Part shown: positions 54,761-64,000 of the stretch, one piece after another
Position numbering within the stretch: the first letter of the stretch is position 1
Layout of the letters: each line of letters starts with the position of its first letter
Assembly: GCF_027943255.1 (NCBI RefSeq)
Contig: NC_072893.1
Span: forward strand, 87,241,784-87,305,783
Reading direction: 5' to 3'
Length of the DNA stretch: 64,000 nt
DNA from: Anastrepha obliqua
Taxonomy: Eukaryota; Arthropoda; Insecta; Diptera; Tephritidae
Notes under the pieces: model-generated
Databases searched by the model: none
Told to the model about the DNA's origin: nothing
What the model saw: only the letters and a program-made list of their open reading frames with translations
Made by a program: the position numbers and the translations under genes

Positions 54761-55084
54761 ATTGGCCCCGAACCCCTTTATTGTTTGTTTGGCTGAGCTC
54801 CTCCTCCTATTTGTGATGGGCCTCCTATTTGTGGCGAGCATCCTAATATTTTCCACAAATGGAGACACCTATAATTTTGATCCGACTCTGAAAGGCAGAT
54901 GGTTTTTTATAAGGAGCTTTTTCATAGCAGAAATACACTCAGAGGTTTGCCCTTTCCTACCGAGGGGTGACCGCTGTTAGACAAATCTTTTTTTTTTTTT
55001 TTTAATTTTTTCCAGCACCGAGGTTGGAGCCCAAGCACTTCCAAATGATAGTAACGCACCAACGCATTCGGATACGGCGGCCGC
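54761..55084 (-). mobile_element. tRNA-derived SINE, full length, diverged
   Basis: All family blocks are present from 'attggccccgaaccccttta' to the tRNA-like head 'gtaacgcaccaacgcattcg' and 'gatacggcggcc'. A local duplication of 'cctcctatttgtgatgggc' and a T15 expansion (54986-55002) are private changes. The B-box side is mutated ('accgaggttggagcc'). Confidence 0.85.
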
Positions 55085-55124
55085 CACACAATTATTGCCA
55101 GATGAAAAGTCCTAACAAAGAAAA

Positions 55125-55640
55125 TATGTTTTTTTTTTGTGTTCAAAATCAGATTTATTCATCAACGTAAATTCCATCAAGAACAACGCATTCATTCCAG
55201 CTCCGCTTTATCATTTCAATACCACTTTTGTAGAACGATTTATCTTTTGCCTAAAAATAGGTTTCAGTTTCAGCGATAACCTCTTCATTCGAGCGAAATT
55301 TCCTACCAACGAGCATTTATTTTAGATCTGCGAACAGCCAGTAGTCGCAAGGAGCCAAATCTAGCGAATACAGTGGATGTGAAATCAATTCGAAGTTTCT
55401 TGTAGTTTTGTCATTGTTTTAATTGACTTGTGACACGGTCTTGATGAGACAAAACAGGGAGCAATCATCATCATATCTTTACGATGTTAGCTAACGCACG
55501 CAACTTCACTCTTCGATGTTTTCTGGTGATACCGCCTCATTTGGACGCCCATGCATTGTGCATCGTCGGTGTCTCTACGACCACGATGGAATGAAGTCCA
55601 CCTATCACTTTTCAAGCCATTGCCTCGCTTCAACGGTATT
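55125..55640 (-). pseudogene. mariner DD34D transposase, internal deletion
   Basis: Minus strand, 5' to 3': 'FHRGRRDTDDAQCMGRPNEA' with 'VSPENIEE' (helix-turn-helix linker), a jump, remains of the second Asp region ('KTVSQVN-NND'), 'FELISHPLYSLDLAPCDYWL' with 'FADLK' (third Asp), a stop, 'MLVGRKFRSNEEVIAETETY', and the ending 'RSWNECVVLDGIYVDE'. The first Asp segment is deleted and stops occur throughout. A lineage different from 10311 and 40828. Confidence 0.78.
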
Positions 55641-56079
55641 TTTTTCCAACAGGAAGCAGTATCTAATTATGGGGTCCCGGTGGTCTAGAGCTTGAAAATT
55701 TATGGTATTTTCAGAAATTGTGTTTTACAATAAAAAAAAATGGAAAACGATATCTATATTTTTTCGGCTTTTCATTTAACTTCTTTTACATACAAAAATG
55801 AAAACAAAGACATTTTGTTTTTAATTTTACTAATTTTAAAAATGGCGCTGAAGTTGACCCTCCCTGAAGTTGGGCCTGGCTCCATTTTGGCTCTTCTATT
55901 TATCTGAAACACAAAAACCAAAAAACTCATTAATCAGTGTGACTGTAATTATGTCCCGTACTAGAATAAAAAAAAAAACAATTGACAAAATGGCGTGGTT
56001 TTGAATTTGACACTCTAAAAATCATTTTTTTTTAATACGAAAATAAAATACGAAATAATTGAAATAATAATATGACCCT
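55641..56079. other. unrecognised spacer
   Basis: No gene supported; may belong to the repeat that follows. Confidence 0.35.
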
Positions 56080-56420
56080 AGTACGAGCGATAGCCATTGA
56101 TGTTGTGAACAACATATTAAAATTTCAGACGATTCGGTTGAACAGTTTTTTTGGCCGAAAAACAGTAGTTTTGAGATAATTGAGTTTAAAGTTTGAGGTA
56201 CAGGAACGCGCGGACCGCTCTCTACCTAGTTAATGGGCTGTAGAAGCTATAATATTGGGAATTTCTGCATGAAAATTTCACAGTATATTCTTAAGATACT
56301 ATACAGTTTTTCTGTTACAACACTGCAATTTATCGAAAAAACAAAAATCGATTTTTTGAAATTTTTAGACCACTCCTTAAAACACGAAATTCTGTTTGAT
56401 CAATTGTTTTGAAAATAACA
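56080..56420. mobile_element. piggyBac-like repeat segment
   Basis: 56173-56290 is highly similar to 47238-47345 ('gagtttaaagtttgaggtac', 'cgcggaccgctctctaccta', 'agctataatattgggaattt'). No TTAA-bordered ends could be fixed. Non-coding. Confidence 0.45.
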
Positions 56421-58997
56421 AAAGTAGCGTCACTCTTAGCAAAATAACTCACGAACTAATGAATAGAACATCACAAAATTTTAACAGTTGTTTTTTTAAG
56501 CTTAGTACTATCTGAAAAAGAGGTGAATGCAATAAAACTAGTGCCATCTATGTGTTAGGCTCGGGACTTTTCTGACCATGTGTTAGTTACAGCCGCCTTA
56601 GGTGATCAAAAAGAGAAAACGGATAATATGTGTTTACTTTTTAGAAATAAATATTTAACCTTTACGAGAACTGAGCGTAAATAGAGCGTCAATTGTAAGC
56701 GTTAAATATAAAATTTTAATTTTCGCTCATAGCTCGTTTCGCATAGATTTTGTATTAAAAGTGACAATGTTTTCTCCTAAAATATGCAGCAAAGGCTTCT
56801 CGGCTCGACGTTCTAATGTTGCATGAAACAACATTTTTACCACATTCCATTGTGTTTTTCATGCTGTGAACAGCGTTACCAATGCGCTATAGTTGCGGTT
56901 AGATGAAGTGGTAACAACTTTCGGCAATAAAATTTACCGGTTATAAAATTAATGGGAACGTGTAAAATAAACCTGCCGTGTTATAAAATTTGCATGTCAA
57001 TAAAAATTAGCAATTTAATTGATTTTGCTTTTGAATTTTATTTGGAAAAAGTTCTATCACTCTAATAAAACACCCATTACATGCATAAGTATGTTCAGCG
57101 TGTGTGTGCGCGTTGGTTCAGCTTTTGAATGCAATGCAATGAAGTGAAACTCAGCAGTCAGGGATGCTAACTAAGCGGCGAGTACAAACTGCAGCGGAAA
57201 GAGAATGTTGTTGTTGTTGTACTTGTCAATGCAGTTCATATTGCTCCTGCCGCTACTGTTATTATTGTCGTCATGCCTCAACGCGTATTTGGTTCTGCGG
57301 CCATTCGCTTGGCCATTTGCTTTTCTTCTTCTTGCCGATTTGCTGGTAGAGCGCATAATTTCACTTTTTCACGTAATTTCATACATTAATACATACTTGA
57401 ATTCATCGTGAAATTATATGAATTAGCTAAAATAAAAGAAGAAAAAAATATATAAATCAGAAAATTTTTTTCAATACATAGTTTTAAGTGCACAATAAAG
57501 CTGAAGCAATTTGCATGCAATACATTTCTAGCTTTTAGGCGAAAGGGAAAATGCCAAACCTACCTAGTCGTAGTTAGTTAATAGCAAATGGGCTATGAAA
57601 CTGGAAGCTTAAGCAATGAACTAGCAAATTGTTGCTTCTTGGCTTTTTACATTTTCATAAGTGGCTGATTTTAGTATTTATTTAAATAAAGAAAAGAAGT
57701 AAGAAATAAAGAGATTGTATAACAATTGACGGTAAGAAAACTAGTTAGATACCATTTGTTTCTTGCTTTCTAAAACAAGTATTTGATTGCAACAGCAAAA
57801 AACCTACAATTTTTATAACAAAAAAGGCTCATAATTTTAACTGTTCTGTCACGTAATTTTTGTAAAAGTTTCTACGTCCGCCGATCATAATGAAGTTGAT
57901 GAACTTGTGACTGGGCAAAAAGCGCTTTGATGACGCTGCTGCTAATACGTAACTGGCTGAGTTTTCTGCATTCTTTTTGGCATTGCCACCCTGTTTTACT
58001 TATCGTTGATATTTTTTCTTCTCTGTACGCAAACTTTTCTCATTGTCTTCTAAATGCCTGTTTCATATAGTGCACCGGAGGGCAGATGACATTTCTTAAT
58101 TTTTTCTTCTTCTTCCTTCATAGCGTCTACTACATTTCCTTTTCGTCGCTTTCTGTTGATATTTGCAAATCAAGTGAAAGTTCAGTGCAATACAAAAACA
58201 ACATCACATTAAAACTTTAATTGCGATATCTTGATTTCAGCGCTTGGCTTGTTTTGCGTACTCACAAATATTGTCCCACGTTTAATACCGTTGAGTCACT
58301 GATTTTTCAACCTCTTTTCACCTTTCTTGCGGAAGTATGCGTATTTTTTGGCTATTCGACTGAATTTGTCTTGCATCTTCTATTCAAACGAAAGAAAGAA
58401 AGCAAATAAACCACAATATAGGAAAATTTCTGCATGTTAACGGTGTTATAATTGTAAGATAACTCAGCGTGACCAAGCGACCATTTCCAAAATAAAATTA
58501 ATCAACAGTGACGAAGTAGAAAGTGTCACTGAGTTTTGTGCGTTGATTTAGAGTCAATTTAATAACCTAATAAAGGGAGGACGTGACGAATGAAAGGGAA
58601 GAGTTGACAGGCTGCCCGTCTTGCCATAACTTGGCCTGGCTATACAAATACGGCGGAGAGGGACTGCTGTCCAAATTTCAACCAAAAATATTTATGAAAA
58701 AGTTTACTAAATATTCTTAATAGTAAAACAATTCTATAAAATATTTACCCTCCAAATACTCATAATTTTGTATTTAAATTTATATAATTTTTTTTTTTAA
58801 TTTTTAGCGTTTCACTAATACGAAGGTTGCATTTTAAATTTTGCGCCCAATAATGAAAACACAGTAAAATAAACACGAAGCTCCTTGGAAGTAAAAACAC
58901 TTCTGCATTCGATTAAACCAATTTTTAAAGCATTTTTGTCACTCAGATGTGAATACTTTCGAAAACGAATTGTTTAATGGCTTCAAAATCTTCTAAA
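56421..58997. other. 2.6 kb without confident gene
   Basis: Includes a GC-richer island at 57160-57360 with TGTTGTTGTTGT and open frames on both strands, similar in character to the other islands. The rest is AT-rich. Nothing identifiable in translation. Confidence 0.35.
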
Positions 58998-59937
58998 GGG
59001 TGATTTTTTTAGAGCTATAGTAAAGTTTTTCAAAAAAACACACGTAAAATTCAGAAAAATGCATGAAATTTTTATTTAAATCGATAGTACAGTCCATATA
59101 ATTTAATGTTTGAAGATTATTTCATGCAAATGCTGACCGCGACTGCGCTTCAAATGATCCATCCGTTTAGCCCAATTTTGGCATACTCTTTCCAATGTTT
59201 CGACCGGTATCTCACATATAAATGCTTTAATGTTGTCTTCCAATGCGTTAATTGAAGCGGACTTGTCTCAATAGACAAGAGCTTTAACAAAACCCCACAA
59301 AAAATAATCTAAAGGCGTTATATCGCACGATCTGGGTGGCCAATTGACAGGTCCCGAACGTGAAATAAAATGTTCTTCGAACTCGCCTCTCAACAAGTCC
59401 ATTGTTACGCGTGCTGTGTAGCATGTGGCACCGTCTTGCTGAAACCACATGTCATGCAAGTAAAGCTCTTGCATTTTGGGCAAAAAAAAGTTGGATATCA
59501 TTTCACGGTAGCGCTCACCATTCACAGTTACGTTACGATTCGCAGCATCTTTGAAGAAGTACGGTCCAATGATACCTCCAGCCCATAAACCGCACCAAAC
59601 TGTGACCTTTTCTGGATACATTGGTAGCTCTTGCAATTCTTCTGGCTGATCTTCACTCCAAAATCGACAATTCTGCTTATTTACGTACCAATTGATCCAA
59701 AAATGAGCTTCCTCGCTGAACACAATTTTTCGATAGAAAAGTGGATCTTAAACTTTCTTAACAGAACACGCATTTTTATAATAAAATTCAATGATTTGCA
59801 AGCATTGTTCGTTTGTAAGACGATTAATGGTTAAATTATAGACCAAACTTAAGATGTTTGACAGTGAAACAAAACACGAAACGTGCGTCAGCTGTTTAAA
59901 CCAAATGTTTGAAAAGATAATAGCTAAAAAATCACCC
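58998..59937 (-). mobile_element. rosa-like DD41D transposon, copy 2, both ends
   Basis: GGGTGATTTTTTTAGAGCTA at 58998 and the complement GGGTGATTTTTTAGCTATTA at 59937 are the terminal repeats. The 940-bp element closely matches 19511-20434. The coding strand is minus. It lies directly beside another mariner relic. Confidence 0.88.
59268..59730 (-). pseudogene. rosa-like DD41D transposase, copy 2
   Basis: An open minus frame of about 151 residues from 'FSEEAHFWINWYVNKQNC' to 'TPLDYFLWGFVKALVY', with 'TVWCGLWAGGIIGPYFFKD', 'GERYREMISNFFLPKM', 'MWFQQDGATCYTARV' and 'GPVNWPPRSCD'. There are 41 residues between the second and third acids. The first catalytic Asp of FSDE is replaced by Glu (FSEE). 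The N-terminal DNA-binding domain and the C-terminal tail are out of frame. Confidence 0.85.
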
Positions 59938-59949
59938 GTTATTTCTTCT

Positions 59950-60521
59950 TTTGGAAAAACTTTGACCTCGCATTTTATCTTTGATGTTCGAGAACAAAAA
60001 GAACTCAGAAATCATTAATTTCCAAAGCAGGGCTGTAAGGCGGATGACCCATTAATTCGATTTTTTTAGTGCTCAAAAACTCTCTTGTGAGAGCCGATCA
60101 GTTAGAGCTCGCATTATCTTGGTGAAGGATGTTTCGTCTTAGGCGGTTTTCCTTCTGGCAAACATGTGGTTGTGTACCATTCAGAATTTACTGTTTTAAG
60201 TTTCTCTAGTGATATAGTTGCGACATCGGCAGATTTTTCGAAAAAAGGCGACCATTTGTTTTGACGGGTTTCCTCCGCGAACAACTTTTATTTTAAGCTG
60301 CCGATTGCTGTTTTGTTTCCCGTTCGTGTACATAGATCTAAGATTCGTGCTTTGAATCATCGCATCTGAATTTCTTCAACATTCAACGACACGAGTCCCT
60401 TTTTGTAAAATTGTCAAATAAGCATCGAATTTTTCTGGCACAACAACCGTTTTTGGACGATCTTCATCTTGCAAGGTTCGACGGCCACGTTGAAATTCGT
60501 TGTACCAGCGTTTCACAGTGG
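59950..60521 (-). pseudogene. mariner transposase relic cut by a TTAA insertion
   Basis: The minus strand begins at 60521 with 'TTVKRWYNEFQRGRRTLQDE' and 'PKTVVVPEKFDA' (first half of the DNA-binding domain). It continues, badly shifted, through 'RQNSNRQ' and 'HNHMFARR', and ends near the 'ALKKSN-WVIRLTALLWKLM' and 'FSNIKDKMR' region after the third acid. The N-terminus is missing exactly at TTAA 60522-60525, where the next element starts. Confidence 0.65.
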
Positions 60522-60525
60522 TTAA

Positions 60526-61260
60526 GGGGGTGGTAGGGTTTAGCGCTAAAAAAAATTTTAACAGAAATATGGCTTAAGATACTTTAATAAAATCAGTTGC
60601 ATGTTATTGTACATCTTTTCAATAAGTTTTTAAAAAATATCAATAATAAAATATTGACAAATAAGCCCATGACAGAGTTTTTTTGGAGATATGTTTTTCG
60701 AGAGGTGCTCTGCGGTGCCAATCGGCATTCGTCGTAGAATCATCTGAAACTAAAAAAGTCGAATTTTTCAGTTAAAGTATGACGTAATGCTTCCCCCTCA
60801 TTAATAAATTTTTTTTTTTCATTTTTGTAGTTTTGGTGGCAAAAAAACGTAAAACGAGCATTTTTGGCGAAAAATTTCGCCATATTTGTAAGTGAAAAAC
60901 AACCTTAAAAAAAATAAAAATAAAAAAAAAACAGTGGGGGGGGGGGGGAGGTATTTTTGATTTAGAAAACGTGTGCCAAATTTGAAAAGAATCGGTTGAA
61001 TAGTTTCGGAGTTGTGATTGGCACCGACTTTCAAGAAGTCGTTTCGGGAAAAACGCGTTTGAAAAAATGACTCTGAAAAACTATCGATGCTCCGCATTCG
61101 AGGTAGAGTGACTACAAAGGCTATAACTTTGAGAGTTCTGCTCCGATCCACTTAAAATTTTGACACAACATTCTTGAAATGATTTACTATAAGATGAGTG
61201 AAGAAAAAAATTTCGAGTCGAACGCCAAAGTCGAAGTTAGTAGACCAATGCACTCCTGTC
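60526..61260. mobile_element. piggyBac-like element, left end at TTAA
   Basis: TTAA at 60522-60525 then GGGGGTGGTAGGGTTTAGCG, close to the GGGGTTAGGTGGGTTT end at 49249. The interior is of the same type ('gtttcgggaaaaacgcgttt', 'ggctataactttgagagttc') and includes a G13 run at 60936-60948. No right end was identified, so the end coordinate is approximate. Confidence 0.5.
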
Positions 61261-62299
61261 TCCAAAATCATATTAAATCAGCGCACGGAAATTTTCATCA
61301 TTTGCGCGAAATATACTTTTCAACTCACTGAAAAAAGAACAATAAAGCTTATAATAAGTTTATGCTAAAAATACAAAACTTTTCGATAAAAATATCTACT
61401 TACAGCTCCTCATTCATAGTATTGCAAAGGCGACTCTGTTAAAAGGCAACCGTAGTAATTGATTCAGACAGCCGTTTGAATTTTTAAATTAATATTGCAT
61501 ATAAGCATACATTGCCCGTACTGTTTGAAACACTACAGCAAACAACATTGTTTTATTTGCAAGTCAGTGAAAAAAATAGGTCTGGTCATGTAAAAATTAT
61601 CCAGTAACTTTCGAATAACTTAATTTCCAAGAATTCTCTCTCAAAGAGAAAAAATATAAAAAAAAAACTACAGGAACGTAACCATTTGCAAGTTTTACGA
61701 ACAGCTGTTTGAATTGTTGGCAGGAAAAATTACAAAAATTAAAAAAATGTTCACTCGAGCTCGTATTAAATAAAAAAAATATAAAGCAAATAAAATACCA
61801 AATAACGAGCTTCGGAACCATATGATTTCATTTTGTCCGCAATAATTTGTTCCATTTCATCATCGCTGTCAGAGGAAAAACATTCCATTAGCAATCGCAA
61901 TTCTCAAATTTTAACTCTTTCTTATTTTTACTTTTACTGCAAATTCTGACAGGTAAAAATTTATCCGGAAAAAACTTGCAACTTCCCCTCAAAATGAAAT
62001 GTTATTTTGCTTTCTCACTTTCCTTTACTTTGCAAGTTTTTGGGTACATGAATCCCAAAACGTGATACGAATAATTTATAACAATTATTACAAACTATTT
62101 GCTTCATGAACAGACCTAATGATATTAATAATAATGTCAGCTTAATCGCACCTGCTAACTTAAATCTCATATCGATTTCAAAAATTCTTTCACCATTCGA
62201 AAACTACATTATCCACGAGTAACATGGATTACATTTTATTTTGGAAAAAAATAGGGTTCCGTAAGATATTTGGATTTTTCGGACACAAACTGAAAAAAA
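61261..62299. other. unrecognised AT-rich sequence
   Basis: Nothing supported. Confidence 0.4.
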
Positions 62300-63320
62300 T
62301 CTTATATATAAAATAAAGTCAACTTTTTGTGTGTGTTCGCTAACCGGCCGTGTCTGCACCGAATTAAACCAAACTTACACACATTGTTAAGAAGGTATTG
62401 AAGATGGTTTTCGTATAGTTTGGATACCTATTGGTGGATAGGGCTCGAGATATAGGTCAAAACGTGGACCCGGGTAACCTTCGGATGTGTATGTACAATA
62501 TGGATATCAAATGAAAGCTGTTGATAAGTGCTTTAATACGGGGTAATTTTCATACCTATTGATGACTAGGGTCTCGAAATATATGCCAAAACGTGGACCC
62601 GCCGTGTCTTTGCACCGAATTAAACCAAACTTATGCACAATGTTAAGTAAGTATTGAAAATGGGTTTCGTAAAGTTTGGTTGTAATTCGGAGCACTGGCA
62701 ACGGGTACAGCGTTCTTTTGAGCCAGCCATAATGTCGCTTACTTTTTTAACGCTTGGGGCGGAACTGAACTGTCAAATTGACAGTATGAGTTACAATGTG
62801 TCAATATTTCTTTCTGATTTGGATGCCATAAGGAAAAAACGTAAGTGCAACATGTAAAAATTGTTTGTGAATTTTTTTGGAGTAGATTTTGGAACAGTGA
62901 ATAATTTCTTACGAAATTCGAGAATTTAATGTGAAATCCGAATGAAATTATGTGTTCGTGGAAAAAACAATTTTTTTCGTTTTTTTTTTTGAAAAATATA
63001 AATGGATAATGGTTAAAAAAGCTCCAATGCTTAATAAAACATATAAATTGAAACGAAAAATTCATGGATGATCAGGAAAAAAGACGATTGTTTATTCATA
63101 TGCGTTGATTTGAAATTTAAAAACAATCTTCTTTTTGCCTGATTTTCAATTTATATTTTATATTTACTCAAAAACAAATAGAAAAACAAAAAATATTGTT
63201 TATGCCAAAGCGCTTGAATAAAGAATAAAGAAATAAATAATATGAAAACCATATCTTTTCTGTTCTAAACCATATCTATTCTATTTTAGTGTGCCCAGCG
63301 AAGGGGGCCGGGTTTGCTAG
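62300..63320 (+). mobile_element. non-autonomous Helitron
   Basis: Starts TCTTATATATAAAATAAAGT and ends GGGCCGGGTTTGCTAG. The 5' TC and 3' CTAG termini, insertion between A (62299) and T (63321), no terminal inverted repeats, and a short GC-rich hairpin-capable stretch just before the 3' end (GCCCAGCGAAGGGGGCCGGG) are the Helitron signature. The 5' part holds direct repeats of a CACCGAATTAAACCAAACTT unit (62358 and 62614) and of AAAACGTGGACCCG (62459 and 62588). There is no Rep/helicase gene; length 1021 bp. Confidence 0.82.
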
Positions 63321-64000
63321 TTAGTAATAAAGAATTATTTCGAAGAGGTAGGGACGTATCACATAAGTGTATAGAAGCTGGTGGACGAATAGTTCACTAT
63401 TCTTAACGAGACTAGATACCATGGCATAACAGCACTGATGAGATGGACTGTCTATCGCATAGCGGAAAGAACTTTAACCGCGACTGGACAGACAGTCAAC
63501 GACAAAGGCAGGCTAAATAATTTATCATCCGATCAAAAGAACATCAAACAAACTATTTTAATTTATACAAAGCGAATCACCAACTCTCACTGGTTACTAC
63601 TTGGAACGTTACTCCGTCCATTGTAAGCTCAGTAAACTGTCAGCGGGCCAGTGCGAGTCGAAGCTGGATGAGGAAATGCTCATGGTGAAAAGATGTTTAA
63701 TGGTGTGGCCAATATCATACCGTTAGCCAGCTCTCAGCGACTTTGACAAATTCAGCTGATGGGCTGACGTAGCAGGGGTAATGAATCGACTTGTTTTCGA
63801 AAATTGTAAGAATCTGTAAGTGATATACGAAAAAAATTAACGCAATGTCACTTTGTTGCCATCTGAATAACGACTAAGTGGCGTGTGTGAAATTATCGAG
63901 AGTATGAAATTATCGGGCAGATTTTGGCTAGCGATAAGATAGTGTTAGTGATAATGGTGAAAAGATATTAAAGGTAGGATCTTTAGAAGTCCAATATTCG
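63321..64000. other. mixed sequence to window end
   Basis: More complex than the AT-rich spacers, with short frames, but no recognisable gene, repeat end or RNA. Confidence 0.4.

Noticed and set aside
57164..57411. Cys- and Leu-rich overlapping + frames
   Set aside because: Generated by TGTTGTTGT and CTGCTG-like runs, with frames on both strands and no supporting signals.
63434..63480. CTGATGAG followed by a GAAAG-type word
   Set aside because: No pairing flanks of the hammerhead type.
1..64000. CRISPR array, phage or bacterial operon
   Set aside because: No regularly spaced palindromic repeats, no Shine-Dalgarno-led gene clusters and no dense coding; the content is eukaryotic transposon debris.

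Overview
The window looks like non-coding DNA from an insect nuclear genome, most likely a higher (acalyptrate) fly and possibly a tephritid fruit fly. It is AT-rich and full of TATA/CATA microsatellites. Dead copies of animal-type DNA transposons are frequent, including transposases with the DD41D spacing known from the rosa element of Ceratitis rosa. There is no bacterial gene organisation and no complete conserved host gene. The fly assignment is inference from repeat families and composition; no host marker gene is present.

Nearly everything that can be named is a transposon or its debris. (1) A tRNA-derived SINE of about 305-330 bp occurs at least eleven times (237, 745, 1013, 4146, 5521, 14066, 16381, 19148, 30710, 40081, 54761). 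(2) IS630/Tc1/mariner elements dominate: DD34D mariners (1, 8272, 10311, 14620, 17278, 40828, 55125, 59950), DD41D rosa-like or related elements (19511, 28047, 29905, 43990, 45661, 48290, 58998), a DD37D maT-like copy (35870) and Tc1-like copies (4534, 35190). (3) Small non-autonomous elements with clear inverted ends: a CAAGGTGGCGC family with TA target sites (3911, 11447, 14007, 31636, 40437, 52865), a 265-bp element with 4-bp target repeats (31064), a 477-bp element (11792), TTAA-flanked piggyBac-like elements (34290, 46749, 49249, 56080, 60526), a hAT derivative with an 8-bp target duplication (24040), a nested foldback (21985) and a Helitron (62300). (4) Pieces of non-LTR retrotransposons (6820, 14770, 18060, 18580, 23271, 25137, 37815). 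(5) Tandem repeats: 83 uninterrupted copies of a pentanucleotide at 36721 and three in-frame 96-bp repeats at 29141 that sit between inverted arms.

Between the transposon clusters lie islands of higher-complexity sequence (2345-3570, 21290-21790, 26000-27550, 39100-39780, 42400-42965, 51600-52060, 57160-57420) that resemble fly untranslated exons or regulatory DNA. Three end at good 5' splice sites on the + strand. One (51812-52045) has both splice sites and an open 78-codon frame. The simplest reading is intronic or upstream DNA of one or more long + strand genes whose main coding exons lie outside; this is a hypothesis.

The insertions form layers that can be ordered in time: SINEs inside a MITE (14007), a Tc1-like element (4534) and an IS630 element (29905); a mariner end inside a rosa-like element (45661); a piggyBac-like element cutting a mariner (60522); and a MITE inside a larger foldback (22092). 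No prokaryotic defence system, CRISPR array, rRNA gene or intact tRNA gene was seen.
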